A model generated the notes under the pieces. It was not told the origin of the DNA, did not search any database, and was given only the letters and a program-made list of their open reading frames with translations. Of a stretch of DNA of 64,000 nucleotides, positions 9,005 to 18,114 are shown piece after piece (within the stretch, counting starts at the first letter, position 1; the number at the start of each line of letters is the position of its first letter). The translations under genes and the position numbers were made by a program. Where the stretch lies: contig CACKEA010000003.1 in NCBI GenBank assembly GCA_902599045.1, positions 1 through 64,000 on the forward strand, given 5' to 3'. This DNA is from an uncultured Alphaproteobacteria bacterium (lineage in GTDB: Bacteria; Pseudomonadota; Alphaproteobacteria; HIMB59).

Positions 9005-9861
9005 TAAAGTCTTTCAAACGTGTTATTAAATTTTGTTAAGTTTTCTTCAGTGTATTTAGAATAATCAAATTCTAAATTTGAAGTAATCTCTGATACCATA
9101 CTCCACATCGTTTCTCTAAGGAGACTTGCTGCCTTCATTGCATTATATCTTATGAGAAGTTCTTTTGATGGTTTTTGATCATAATATAATTCTAAACAGT
9201 GGTTTTCTAATTCAGTATCAAAATCATTATTTGAAGCAAGGCCACCGATATCAAATAATGGATCATTAAATCCGCCATATTCCCAATCAACTACCCAAAT
9301 TTTTGAACCGTCATCTAAAAAATTTGCAGCCAAGAAATCATTGTGGCCAAATACTATATCCCTAGGAGAAGATAATTTCTCTATTATTTCTGATTTTTTA
9401 ATTAGTTCTTGAATTATTGAAACATAACTTGAATTATTTTTTTTTAAAAAGTTAGAATAATACTTAATTACGTAAAAAACCCAAAAAATTATTGACTGAC
9501 CATTTAATTGATTTGGCATTTCAAAATGAATTTTTTTAATGATGGGCATAATTTTATCAAGGTTTATCCTAACAGTTTCAGGATCAAGAGTTTTACATTG
9601 GATATAATCAAAAACCATCACACCCGGCTCAAAGTGTATCAATTTTGGGGACACCCCAATAGCATGAGCCGCTTTACTTACGTTTAATTCATTAGATCTA
9701 TAGACTAAATGCTCAGGAATATCCTCTCCCATTCTTACTACATATTTTGATGTACCATCTTTGATTAGATAATTATGATTTGTAATTCCTCCTTCTAGGG
9801 GATTTAAAGAGATATTACCTTTCCAGATAGGTAGTGTCTTAATTTTATCTACATAATTCAT
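9004..9861 (-). CDS. Choline/ethanolamine kinase-like phosphotransferase (APH fold)
   Basis: 285 residues with the protein-kinase-like APH/choline kinase fold. Seen: an N-terminal lobe with GGITNHNY (glycine-rich loop) and YVVRMGE (ATP lysine replaced in position by arginine, as in many family members), then the catalytic FGHNDFLAANFL (HNDxxxxN) and VVDWEYGG (Mg-binding aspartate, DFG equivalent). It is the first gene of a two-gene unit with the DMGDH-like gene and is divergent from BHMT, so a role in phosphorylating choline or a related methylated amine is plausible. True substrate unknown; other APH-like kinases have similar motifs. Confidence 0.75.
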   Translation of the reverse strand: MNYVDKIKTLPIWKGNISLNPLEGGITNHNYLIKDGTSKYVVRMGEDIPEHLVYRSNELNVSKAAHAIGVSPKLIHFEPGVMVFDYIQCKTLDPETVRINLDKIMPIIKKIHFEMPNQLNGQSIIFWVFYVIKYYSNFLKKNNSSYVSIIQELIKKSEIIEKLSSPRDIVFGHNDFLAANFLDDGSKIWVVDWEYGGFNDPLFDIGGLASNNDFDTELENHCLELYYDQKPSKELLIRYNAMKAASLLRETMWSMVSEITSNLEFDYSKYTEENLTKFNNTFERL

Positions 9862-9941
9862 AGTTTGAACTTAATTTTTCAATAGAAATCACTTATGAAA
9901 GTAATAATAATTATCATAAAAATTTAATTGGGGGAATTGAA

Positions 9942-10979
9942 ATGGACCTTATAGAGAGATTAAACAAAGGGCCTATTTTATGTGCTGAGGGATATCTTTT
10001 TGCTATGGAAAGAAGGGGTTATCTTCAAGCAGGTTCTTATGTACCTGAAGTTGTTCTTGAGCACCCAGAGGTAGTCACTCAGCTTCACCGCGAGTTTATT
10101 CGTTCTGGTAGTGATGTTGTCCAAGCTTTTACATACTACGGCCATCGTGAAAAACTTCGACTAATAGGTAAAGAAGAGTTACTAGAACCTCTTCAAAAAA
10201 ATGCTTTGAAAATTGCCAGAGATGCTGCAAATGAATTTCCTGATTTAGACTTAATGATTGCAGGAAACGTTGCTAACACAAATATTTATGACCCAAACAA
10301 CAAACAATCTCATATTGACTGTCAAAAAATGTTTGCTGAACAAATTGCTTGGGCTAAAGAAGATAATGTTGATTTTATTATCGCGGAGACGATTAGTTGG
10401 ACTGAGGAGGCTAAAATTGCTCTTAAAGAAATAAAGAATGCTGGTTTAATCGCAGTTGTGAATTTGGCGATACATAAAGGAGATAAAACCAGAGATGGTC
10501 ATACAGCAGCTGAAGCTTGTAAAATCTTAGAAGATCATGGAGCTGATGTTGTTGGACTTAATTGTTACAGAGGACCAGATATGATGATGAAATTACTTCC
10601 TGATATTAGAAAACAAGTATCTTGTCATGTTGCAGCATTGCCTGTTCCTTACAGAACTAATGAAGAGTACCCTACGCATATGTATATAAAAGATCCAAAT
10701 TGTGGCTGTATTGAAGGAAACGTTTCTCATATAGCATTAGATGGACTTACGTGTAATAGATTTGAAATGGCCGAATTTACAAAAAACTGTATGGACTTAA
10801 ATGTAAACTTTATTGGTATTTGTTGTGGAGCAGACCCTCATCATGTAAGAGAAATGGCAGTTGCTATGGGAAGAAAACCAATTTCTTATAAGTATTACCC
10901 TGATATGAGCAAACATTTTGCACATGGCAATGAAGCTACACTCAAAGAGCATAATAAAGTTAATCAGTGGTTAAAATAA
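9942..10979 (+). CDS. bhmT: Betaine-homocysteine S-methyltransferase family protein
   Basis: 345-residue (beta/alpha)8 homocysteine methyltransferase that would transfer a methyl from glycine betaine to homocysteine, giving methionine and dimethylglycine. Zinc ligands are visible: one cysteine in GLNCYRG and a CC pair in GICCGADP, matching the GxNC and GGCCG sites of BHMT/MetH-N. A strong GGGGGAA ribosome site lies seven bases before the ATG. It is divergent from the choline-kinase-like and DMGDH-like genes; together they outline betaine to dimethylglycine to sarcosine. Selenium- or S-methylmethionine-using relatives share these motifs, so the methyl donor is inferred from the neighbours. Confidence 0.88.
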   Translation: MDLIERLNKGPILCAEGYLFAMERRGYLQAGSYVPEVVLEHPEVVTQLHREFIRSGSDVVQAFTYYGHREKLRLIGKEELLEPLQKNALKIARDAANEFPDLDLMIAGNVANTNIYDPNNKQSHIDCQKMFAEQIAWAKEDNVDFIIAETISWTEEAKIALKEIKNAGLIAVVNLAIHKGDKTRDGHTAAEACKILEDHGADVVGLNCYRGPDMMMKLLPDIRKQVSCHVAALPVPYRTNEEYPTHMYIKDPNCGCIEGNVSHIALDGLTCNRFEMAEFTKNCMDLNVNFIGICCGADPHHVREMAVAMGRKPISYKYYPDMSKHFAHGNEATLKEHNKVNQWLK

Positions 10980-11014
10980 TTTGAAAGTAACTAAAATATA
11001 TTAAATTTCATAAA

Positions 11015-11746
11015 ATGAGTATTTGGGGGAAATTACTTGCTGGCACATTTGGATTTGCTTTAGGTGGTCCGATTGGTGCATTACTAGGTGTTATTGCAGG
11101 ACATAGTGTAGATAAAATAAGAAGGCAAAATACCAATGAAAGCATAGGTATACAGTCACCTCAAGAAATTATTACAATTGGAATTATAATATTAGCGGCA
11201 AAATTAGCTAAGGCAGATGGCCAAGTTACTTCAGATGAGGTAAAAGCATTTAGAGATAAATTTAAAATACCTCCTAACTTTCAAAGTGATGTTGGTAAAA
11301 TTTTTAATGAAGCAAAAAAAACTTCAGATGATTTTCATCAATACGCGAAACAACTTGGGATGTTATTTAGAGCACAACCACAAGTGCTTGAACAAGTCAT
11401 CAATCTTTTATTTTATATAGCAGAGGCAGATGGGGAGATAAGTGATCCTGAAATAAATTATATAGAGAATTGTGCTAATTACTTTGGCCTAACTGAAACC
11501 CAATATGAGAGCATTAAAACTTTGTGGCTGGACAAACAAATAAATCCATACAAAGTACTAGGAATTAATAAAGAGGCAACAGACGGTGAGATTAGAAATA
11601 AATGGATTGAGCTTAGTAAAGAGTTACACCCTGACCAATTGAGTGCCCAGGGTGTCCCTCAAGAATTAATCATTAAATCTGAAGACAGACTATCCGAGAT
11701 AAATCAAGCCTACGATAAAATAAAAAGTATTCGCAATATCAATTAA
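11015..11746 (+). CDS. TerB/DnaJ-domain protein, DjlA-like co-chaperone
   Basis: 243 residues. The N-terminus is glycine-rich and hydrophobic (about residues 5-28, [15 protein letters not shown]), a likely membrane anchor with glycine-zipper character. A TerB-like helical domain follows (about 45-165). The C-terminal J domain (about 178-240) holds the invariant HPD (in KELHPDQ), needed to stimulate DnaK ATPase. This domain order is that of DjlA. The HPD being intact argues for a working co-chaperone. Its last four bases overlap the convergent cold-shock gene. Confidence 0.82.
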   Translation: MSIWGKLLAGTFGFALGGPIGALLGVIAGHSVDKIRRQNTNESIGIQSPQEIITIGIIILAAKLAKADGQVTSDEVKAFRDKFKIPPNFQSDVGKIFNEAKKTSDDFHQYAKQLGMLFRAQPQVLEQVINLLFYIAEADGEISDPEINYIENCANYFGLTETQYESIKTLWLDKQINPYKVLGINKEATDGEIRNKWIELSKELHPDQLSAQGVPQELIIKSEDRLSEINQAYDKIKSIRNIN

Positions 11747-11946
11747 ACTTTTTTCAACTGATCTGCTTTGGATTTGCCTTTGTCTTCAACAATTTCAAAT
11801 TCGACTTTGTCGCCTTCATCGAGGCGGTCTAATCCTGCTTGTTGAACAGCTGTGATATGTACAAAGATATCTTTATCTTCTCCATCAGGGGCAATAAACC
11901 CATATCCTTTTTTTGGGTTAAACCATTTCACTGTTCCAGTAGTCAT
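11743..11946 (-). CDS. cspA: Cold-shock domain protein
   Basis: 67-residue single cold-shock domain that binds single-stranded RNA/DNA and melts RNA structure. Seen: [15 protein letters not shown] (with RNP1 KGYGFI) and RNP2 DIFVHI, and a charged C-terminus. Length matches the CspA family. It is transcribed alone; the 113-base gap before it (towards thiD) would hold its leader and promoter. Paralogues are usually present, so the specific Csp letter is uncertain. Confidence 0.93.
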   Translation of the reverse strand: MTTGTVKWFNPKKGYGFIAPDGEDKDIFVHITAVQQAGLDRLDEGDKVEFEIVEDKGKSKADQLKKV

Positions 11947-12059
11947 TTATAGTCCTTTCTTAAGTAATAAATATTTAGTATATCCAAATGTCGTTTAAAA
12001 ATTTAATGAGATTTTTTTAAATGGTATTCAAATAATAAGCCTAAATATTGATAAATCTT

Positions 12060-12878
12060 TTAAAGCAATTTGAGTAAATTAAAAGTTAAAAAATGATAGA
12101 CTGGGCCACTTCCTTTACCAATTTTGTAAAAACTACCCTTATATATGGCTTTTTTTATATAGTTTCTCGAAATCTTTACAGACTTTAAAATATCATTTCC
12201 TAAGGCGATATTAGAAGCGATAGCCGATGATAATGTGCAGCCTGTTCCATGAGTATTTTTGCTATTAATGATCTTAGACATAAAGAAATGTATCTCCTTG
12301 TTTTTCTTTAAGAATAAACAATCATAAATTTTTTTCTCTTTAATAAGACCTTTAATCAAAATATTTTTTGCACCTATATTTTGAAGTATTTCTATAGCTT
12401 TAATCATACCATTTTTTGTATTAATTTTAGTATTTGTAAGAAGTTCAGCTTCTTTTAAATTAGGTGTAATTATCAATGACTTGGTTATTAAATTTTTTAC
12501 CAAACTAGAAATAGCACTTTTTTTTAATAATAAAAAACCTGAGGTTGATACCATCACAGGATCTAATATAACATTTGAAATTTTAGAATTTTCTATAAAT
12601 TTTGATATCTCTTGAATAATTTTTTTATCACTTAGCATTCCAATCTTGATTGAGTCAGGTTTTATATCGTTACAAGTAGTATTGAGTTGTTCTTTGATAA
12701 ATTTGGGAGTTATACTAAAAATACTTTTTACCTCTTGAGTATTTTGTGCTGTTAGAGCAGTGATTACTGACATCGCATAGCATTTAAAATATGTTATAGT
12801 TTTAATATCTGCTTGGATTCCCGCACCACCTGACGAGTCAGAACCTGCAATAGTTAATACAGTTTTATATTTTTTCAT
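12060..12878 (-). CDS. thiD: Hydroxymethylpyrimidine/phosphomethylpyrimidine kinase
   Basis: 272-residue ribokinase-fold enzyme that phosphorylates HMP to HMP-P and HMP-PP for thiamin. Seen: N-terminal TIAGSDSSGGAGIQAD (substrate-binding), DPVMVSTSG in the middle, and the C-terminal anion hole/catalytic motif NTHGTGCTLSSA with the catalytic aspartate position filled within the usual GTGC loop. Normal length. It is the last gene of the riboswitch-controlled thiV-thiM-thiE-thiD unit and overlaps thiE by 14 bases, so translation is likely coupled. Confidence 0.93.
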   Translation of the reverse strand: MKKYKTVLTIAGSDSSGGAGIQADIKTITYFKCYAMSVITALTAQNTQEVKSIFSITPKFIKEQLNTTCNDIKPDSIKIGMLSDKKIIQEISKFIENSKISNVILDPVMVSTSGFLLLKKSAISSLVKNLITKSLIITPNLKEAELLTNTKINTKNGMIKAIEILQNIGAKNILIKGLIKEKKIYDCLFLKKNKEIHFFMSKIINSKNTHGTGCTLSSAIASNIALGNDILKSVKISRNYIKKAIYKGSFYKIGKGSGPVYHFLTFNLLKLL

Positions 12879-13488
12879 AACTTTTTATGATCTTACTTAC
12901 TTGAGAGCAATTATCTTTAATATTTCCTTTTAATAAAGAAGATATCATTGCGACACCATGTATTTTTAGTTTTAGAATATTATTAACATCATTAACTTTA
13001 ATACCGCCTATTGCTATTAATGGAATCTTTGTTGCTTTGGCACAATTTTTGAGACCACCTAGACCAAAATAATTTTTCATTTCTTGTTTTGTATTCGATG
13101 AGAAAGCAGAAACGCCTATATAACTGACACCCTTTAACTTTTTTACCTTTGCAAATTCAACTTTATTACTTGCTGAAACTCCAATTATTGATTTTTTCCC
13201 TAATATTTTCCTGGCTTGATTATAAGGTAAGTCATCCATTCCAACATGTGCTCCATGAGCATTTATCGATTTTGCAATGTCCACACGATCATTGACAATA
13301 AGAGTTTTTTTAAATCTAACGCAATCCTTTTTTAAATCCTTTCCTAAATTGTATAAATCAATTGTTTTTAAATTTTTAAATCTTAGTTGAATACAATCAA
13401 CCTTGCTTTCAAATATTATTTTTAAATAATTGTCTAATTTACTCAGGGGAGTAAGTTTATCATCAGTAACAAAACAAAATTTAAACAC
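12865..13488 (-). CDS. thiE: Thiamine-phosphate synthase
   Basis: 207-residue TIM-barrel enzyme joining HMP-PP and thiazole phosphate to thiamin phosphate. Seen: CIQLRFK (strand 2, pyrophosphate side), LIVNDRVDIA, HVGMDD, GVSASN and the phosphate-binding IGGI near the end. It starts with GTG, overlapping the thiM stop by eight bases; this is the only start that fits the family N-terminus. Part of the riboswitch-led operon. Confidence 0.93.
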   Translation of the reverse strand: MFKFCFVTDDKLTPLSKLDNYLKIIFESKVDCIQLRFKNLKTIDLYNLGKDLKKDCVRFKKTLIVNDRVDIAKSINAHGAHVGMDDLPYNQARKILGKKSIIGVSASNKVEFAKVKKLKGVSYIGVSAFSSNTKQEMKNYFGLGGLKNCAKATKIPLIAIGGIKVNDVNNILKLKIHGVAMISSLLKGNIKDNCSQVSKIIKSYEKI

Positions 13489-14281
13489 TGGTGATTTTTA
13501 AATTATCTAAAATCTCTTTTTCAGTAATATTATTTAATTTGTTTAAGAAATTTACTTGAAAATCACCTGGGCCCTCAGATTTTGATGCTGCGAGTTCTCC
13601 TGCAATTGAAAAAATAGCTGCAGAACTTATGGCTGATTTATATAAACTTTCTCCAACAGCGGCAAATGCTCCAACAATACATGATAATGAACAGCCAATA
13701 GCTGTAACTTTTGTCATTATACTTGATCCGTTAGATATTTTTGTAATTTTATCATCGTGAATAATAAAATCATCTCCACCACTTATAAATACTACACAAT
13801 CATTCTCTTTAGATAAAATTTTACCAGACTCAATAGCAGCGTGGCTTTCAATTGAAGAATCTACGCCCTTTGTAGAAATTTTATTTTGATCAACTAGTGA
13901 TTGAATTTCAGACGCATTCCCTCTGATGATTAATTTTTTGGAACCATTAATTATGTCAAGGCAAGTTTGGGTTCTTAATTTACTCGCACCTGAGCCAACA
14001 GGGTCTAATATGATTGGTTTTTCTTGTTCAACATAAAATTTAGAAGCCTCTAAAAAGCTAGGTCTCCAATCGTCATCAAGCGTTCCAATATTATTAACTA
14101 AACATGACGAAATGGCAGCTATTTCTCCAAGTTCACTTCTAGCATGAGACATCAGCGGAGATGCTCCAATTGATAAGAGTGTGTTCGCATTGATGTTCAT
14201 TGCCACGTAATTAGTTATACAATGCACGAGCGCTCCTTTTTCCCTTAGGTTTTTTAAATCATTATAAATATGTTCCATCAT
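13481..14281 (-). CDS. thiM: Hydroxyethylthiazole kinase
   Basis: 266-residue kinase that phosphorylates the salvaged thiazole moiety (HET). Seen: HCITNYVAMN near the N-terminus, ILDPVGSGAS in the middle, and the catalytic loop TAIGCSLSCIVGA with the conserved cysteine. Length matches ThiM. The ATG shares four bases (ATGA) with the thiV stop. Presence of thiM and lack of thiazole or pyrimidine biosynthesis genes here fit a salvage lifestyle. Confidence 0.94.
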   Translation of the reverse strand: MMEHIYNDLKNLREKGALVHCITNYVAMNINANTLLSIGASPLMSHARSELGEIAAISSCLVNNIGTLDDDWRPSFLEASKFYVEQEKPIILDPVGSGASKLRTQTCLDIINGSKKLIIRGNASEIQSLVDQNKISTKGVDSSIESHAAIESGKILSKENDCVVFISGGDDFIIHDDKITKISNGSSIMTKVTAIGCSLSCIVGAFAAVGESLYKSAISSAAIFSIAGELAASKSEGPGDFQVNFLNKLNNITEKEILDNLKITSV

Positions 14282-15663
14282 ACTCCTTTCTTTTTCATCA
14301 ATAGTGTCAATATTGTCGAAAATAAAATTGGCACTAAAAATGATGAAAATAATTTATAGTTATTGATAAATGTTAAATTAATATTTAGAAAATCACTCAT
14401 TATATTTTTACTGAATGAGGGGTCAGGAAATATTAATACTCCCAATTGTAAACTCAAAAATGATATTATGTAAATTTGTTTGATAGAGATGTTAAAACCA
14501 AACAAACCCAACAAAAAAGGTAAAACTAAACAACAACAAATTAAATCAGCAATTAGAAATACGTATAAGACATTGTAACCTTGTGAAGATAGTATAAAAA
14601 CTGCCACTAAAAAAACTAAAATAAAGTATATGTTTAAGGAGGATTTAAAAGAATAACTCTTGCTGAGCGAGACAATCTGAGAATTTATTGCATTTATTAA
14701 AGTATCAATACTGCTCAATACTAGAGAAGCAGCCAATATTACAAATATATATTTTATAAAAGAGGTTTCCAGTAGCCCGAAAAGTTTTACAAAAGTTAAG
14801 TCAGGATCGTCCATGGAGTATAGTGAAATTGATACCAATCCAGAATATCCAATGAAATAAACAACTATAAATATAATTAAAGTAGATATAATTAAGCTTA
14901 CACTAAGAGTGTTATCATTTTTAGCAGCATAAATTCTTTGCCAATTACCATGATGAAAAAGATTAGTAAATGTAACCGCTATTAAAAAAGTTAAACCTGT
15001 TATCCATAAAAATTGATTATTAAAGTCGAATAAATGTGCATTTTCCATCATAAAAGAAGTATTGTCTGAAAACTCTTGGAATGGAATTTTAAAAACTAAA
15101 AAGAGACAAATTCCTATAATGAAAATAAATTGAATTAGATCTGTGAAAATTGTTGCTGATAGTCCGCCAATTAGAACGTATGATAAAGCTATTAAAATAA
15201 TTATCATTGAAGAGATCCAATATGAGGTACCATTTAAAAAATTAAAGAACTTTGAGATTGCTGTAATCTCAGCTATTAAAAACACTGTCATGTAAATTAA
15301 CGAAACTATAATGACAAAGTGTGATAGACTTTTACCAAATCTATTTTCAATACAATCATGAAAGCCTGACGAATTTGGAAATACTTTTCTTACGTATCTT
15401 CCAATAAATATAAATAAAATTAAAGGCATTGCAGCTCCTAAAGCATAACCAATGACATTACCCATTCCGCCCCAAGTAGCTGCCGCTGCTGGTGAAAAAA
15501 TAATCCAAAAACCTAATGCTGATGACACAAAAGAAGAAGTTGAGAAAAAGATGTTATATTTATTTTTAATAACAAATTTATCATCTGATAATTCATTTTT
15601 TTTTAAAAATATGAATGATGCAGTAAAAATTAAACCTAATAATATTAAAAAAAGAATTTCCAT
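14278..15663 (-). CDS. thiV: Sodium:solute symporter (SSS family), putative HMP/thiamin-precursor transporter ThiV
   Basis: 461-residue integral membrane protein with about 12 hydrophobic segments and the SSS core (alternating helices; WGGMGNVIGYALGAA near the front, VLIGGLSATIFTDLIQF in the middle). It directly follows a TPP riboswitch and precedes thiM-thiE-thiD, which is the setting described for ThiV in SAR11, where it is proposed to import hydroxymethylpyrimidine with Na+. No signal peptide. I see no strong ribosome site before the ATG, consistent with translation controlled by the riboswitch. The function is inferred from context; SSS sequence alone does not tell the substrate. Confidence 0.85.
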   Translation of the reverse strand: MEILFLILLGLIFTASFIFLKKNELSDDKFVIKNKYNIFFSTSSFVSSALGFWIIFSPAAAATWGGMGNVIGYALGAAMPLILFIFIGRYVRKVFPNSSGFHDCIENRFGKSLSHFVIIVSLIYMTVFLIAEITAISKFFNFLNGTSYWISSMIIILIALSYVLIGGLSATIFTDLIQFIFIIGICLFLVFKIPFQEFSDNTSFMMENAHLFDFNNQFLWITGLTFLIAVTFTNLFHHGNWQRIYAAKNDNTLSVSLIISTLIIFIVVYFIGYSGLVSISLYSMDDPDLTFVKLFGLLETSFIKYIFVILAASLVLSSIDTLINAINSQIVSLSKSYSFKSSLNIYFILVFLVAVFILSSQGYNVLYVFLIADLICCCLVLPFLLGLFGFNISIKQIYIISFLSLQLGVLIFPDPSFSKNIMSDFLNINLTFINNYKLFSSFLVPILFSTILTLLMKKKGV

Positions 15664-15689
15664 TTAATCTGTACTAATTGTTAAAAGTA

Positions 15690-15776
15690 TTTAAGGGAAA
15701 CTTCCTACGCCAGAATTACCTGGATCAGGTTCGAGGGTTAAGTATTACCTTTCTCAGCCTTTCAGCACCCCTTAAA
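15690..15776 (-). promoter_or_regulatory. TPP riboswitch (THI element) controlling thiV-thiM-thiE-thiD
   Basis: On the minus strand the conserved aptamer parts appear in order: GGGGTGC, CTGAGA, ACCC, GAACCTGATC and GCGTAGG. The closing stem P1 is visible as TTTAAGGG at the 5' end pairing with CCCTTAAA at the 3' end. The aptamer ends 26 bases before the thiV ATG, and I see no hairpin followed by a T run in that space, so control is more likely on translation initiation than by a terminator. Thiamin diphosphate binding would lower expression of the whole salvage operon. Confidence 0.97.
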
Positions 15777-15851
15777 GTTTTAACTATACCAAAAGAGCTA
15801 AAATAAATCAATTATCTTTACTAAAAACAAATTTAATAATAAAAACATCAC

Positions 15852-17342
15852 ATGAAAATAATTGAAAATTTCTTTGACTCTAAAGGATTATCTAGTGACT
15901 CAAAAGAGTTTATTAAATTATATAACCCTAGTACAGGTGAGGAATATGCACATGTTCCAAAAACTAATAGAAATGAGTTTGAAAAAATAATTGGTAAAAT
16001 GAAATCAGCTCAATCATTATGGGCCAATACACCTATTACAAAAAGAAGTGATATTTTATTTAAGTTTAAAGTTTTAATTGAAAAAAATTTTGATTTGATT
16101 GCAAAAATCATTTCTGAAGAACATGGTAAAGTATTTTCTGATGCTAAAGGATCTTTACAAAGAGGTCTTGAAGTAGTTGAATTTGCATGCGGTATACCAC
16201 ATTTGTTGAAAGGAAATCATTCAATTAACGTTGGTACAAACGTAGATTTGTTTGATATTAAACAACCTTTAGGAATATGTGCAGGAATAACACCTTTTAA
16301 TTTTCCAGCTATGGTTCCAATGTGGATGTTTCCATTATCAATTGCATGTGGAAATGCCTTTATGCTTAAACCCTCAGAAAAAGTTCCTCAATGCTCTTTG
16401 AAACTTGCTGAATTAATGAGCGAGGCAGGTCTTCCTGATAATATTCTTACAGTAGTAAATGGTGATAAAAATGTCGTAGATCAAATTCTTCAATGCGAAG
16501 ATATTTCTTCTGTAAGTTTTGTTGGGTCAACACCTGTCGCTAAGTATATTTACACTGAGTGTTCAAAAACAAATAAGAGAGTTCAAGCTCTTGGTGGTGC
16601 AAAAAACCATATGGTAATAATGGAAGATGCAAATTTAGAGGATGCAGTAAATGGATTAATTGGAGCTGCTTTTGGATCTGCGGGTGAACGTTGCATGGCA
16701 ACTTCAGTGGCTATGCCTATTGGTAAAATCCAAAAACCATTTATGGATTTATTAAAAGAGAAAGCTAGCAAAATAAAAGTTGGTGAGTCTTTAGACCCAC
16801 AAAGTGAAATGGGACCACTTATTACAAAAGAACACAAACAAAAAGTTCTGTCATATATTGAAAAAGGAGTTGAAGAAGGTGCAAAATTAGAACTAGATGG
16901 TAGAGGGATTAGTCTACAAGGTTATGAAAATGGTAATTTTGTTGGTCCTACAATATTTAATGACGTTAGTGAAGACATGTCCATTTACAAAGAGGAAATT
17001 TTTGGACCTGTTTTATCTGTGTTGAATATGAACAACTTTGAGGGTGCTTTGAACTTAATTAATAAGCATGAATTTGGTAATGGAACTTCCATTTATACAT
17101 CTAATGGGGCATTCGCAAGAAATTTTATGAAGAATGTCCAAATTGGGATGGTTGGTATCAATATTCCTATACCAGTGCCTATGTCATTTTATACTTTTGG
17201 TGGCTGGAAAGGCTCAATATTCGGTGGTCATGGAATGCATGGAGAAGAAGGAATTAACTTTTATACCAAAAGAAAGACTATAACATCAAGATGGCCAGAT
17301 GATGTCGCAGGGGCTTCACTCAACATGCCAACTATGAAATAA
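15852..17342 (+). CDS. mmsA: CoA-acylating methylmalonate-semialdehyde dehydrogenase
   Basis: 496-residue ALDH-superfamily enzyme that turns methylmalonate semialdehyde (or malonate semialdehyde) plus CoA and NAD into propionyl-CoA (or acetyl-CoA). Seen: ITPFNFPAMVPMWMFP, the NAD-fold GSTPVAKYIY, catalytic cysteine in AGERCMA, and the C-terminal GGWKGSIFGG. It lacks the second active-site glutamate motif of hydrolytic ALDHs (E replaced around LGGAKNH), as in MmsA. Normal length. It works in valine, thymine, beta-alanine or inositol breakdown. It is divergent from the thiamin riboswitch and followed six bases later by the DUF1476 gene. Confidence 0.92.
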   Translation: MKIIENFFDSKGLSSDSKEFIKLYNPSTGEEYAHVPKTNRNEFEKIIGKMKSAQSLWANTPITKRSDILFKFKVLIEKNFDLIAKIISEEHGKVFSDAKGSLQRGLEVVEFACGIPHLLKGNHSINVGTNVDLFDIKQPLGICAGITPFNFPAMVPMWMFPLSIACGNAFMLKPSEKVPQCSLKLAELMSEAGLPDNILTVVNGDKNVVDQILQCEDISSVSFVGSTPVAKYIYTECSKTNKRVQALGGAKNHMVIMEDANLEDAVNGLIGAAFGSAGERCMATSVAMPIGKIQKPFMDLLKEKASKIKVGESLDPQSEMGPLITKEHKQKVLSYIEKGVEEGAKLELDGRGISLQGYENGNFVGPTIFNDVSEDMSIYKEEIFGPVLSVLNMNNFEGALNLINKHEFGNGTSIYTSNGAFARNFMKNVQIGMVGINIPIPVPMSFYTFGGWKGSIFGGHGMHGEEGINFYTKRKTITSRWPDDVAGASLNMPTMK

Positions 17343-17348
17343 TTAACT

Positions 17349-17630
17349 ATGGATAAATTTAAAGATAGACAAAAGGCTTTTGAAGCAGAACAAAGTCAAA
17401 AAGAGCAAACTGAATTTGAAAAGAGAAATTCTAGAAATAAAGTTTTTGCTCAATTCATTCTTGATGATATTGGACAATCTGATAATTCAGAATTACTCAG
17501 AGAGATAATATTATCTGATCTTGAGGAGCCTGGGGATGAAGATATCATTCGTAAGGCTTTAGAGGTGATATCTCAAAATAATGGTAGTTTAACTAGAGAA
17601 GATATAGAAAAAAAACTCTCTGAGATATAA
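17349..17630 (+). CDS. DUF1476 protein, ATP synthase zeta-subunit (inhibitor) family
   Basis: 93 residues, beginning MDKFKDRQKAFEAEQ, the hallmark opening of the alphaproteobacterial DUF1476 family. In Paracoccus the family member (zeta) inhibits the F1 ATPase through its N-terminal helix. The protein is all-helical, charged and soluble by sequence. It starts six bases after mmsA, so it rides on that transcript; I infer no functional link. Length is a little short of the typical 100-110. Confidence 0.85.
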   Translation: MDKFKDRQKAFEAEQSQKEQTEFEKRNSRNKVFAQFILDDIGQSDNSELLREIILSDLEEPGDEDIIRKALEVISQNNGSLTREDIEKKLSEI

Positions 17631-17631
17631 T

Positions 17632-18072
17632 TTACCAAGAACCTTTATTTTCCATACTTGACCAAGGTTCTTTGATTTCAAGACTCTCACCCTTTTGAAG
17701 TAACTCAATGGAAATACCGTCTGGTGATTTAATAAACGCCATATAACCATCCCTTGGAGGTCTATTTATTACTACATTATTGTTCATTAGATTTTCACAA
17801 ACTTGATAAATATTATCTACTCTAAAAGCAAGATGTCCAAAATTTCGACCACCTTGGTACTCTTCCTTGTCCCAATTATATGTTAATTCCAAAAGGGGTT
17901 TTTTTTCACTTTCTGCTGTATTTTTATCGCCAGGAGCACAAAGAAAAATTAAAGTAAAACGTCCCTTCTCACTTTCTTTTCTAGAAAATTCTACCAAGCC
18001 TAATTTATTACAATAAAAATCAATTGACTGATCAATGTCACTGACACGAACCATTGTATGTAGATAATCCAT
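17632..18072 (-). CDS. gloA: Glyoxalase I-type (VOC) lactoylglutathione lyase
   Basis: 146 residues from the ATG; an in-frame TTG five codons upstream (base 18087) is less likely because MDYLHTMVRV is the usual GloA start. Two vicinal-oxygen-chelate repeats. Metal ligands can be placed: H in LHTMVRV, E in LELTYN, H in FGHLAF and E in ISIELLQ. It would isomerise the glutathione-methylglyoxal hemithioacetal. The stop codon abuts that of the convergent DUF1476 gene. VOC proteins are diverse, but all four ligands and FYCNKLGL fit GloA well. Confidence 0.85.
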   Translation of the reverse strand: MDYLHTMVRVSDIDQSIDFYCNKLGLVEFSRKESEKGRFTLIFLCAPGDKNTAESEKKPLLELTYNWDKEEYQGGRNFGHLAFRVDNIYQVCENLMNNNVVINRPPRDGYMAFIKSPDGISIELLQKGESLEIKEPWSSMENKGSW

Positions 18073-18114
18073 ATGTTTTAGTATCAAAAAAAAAATGCTC
18101 TGTCTAAACTTTAA

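Noticed and set aside
9893-9919. Inverted repeat TTATGA...TCATAA between the choline-kinase-like gene and bhmT
   Set aside because: Short AT-only arms with a 15-base AT-rich spacer; such repeats are expected by chance here, so I did not call an operator.
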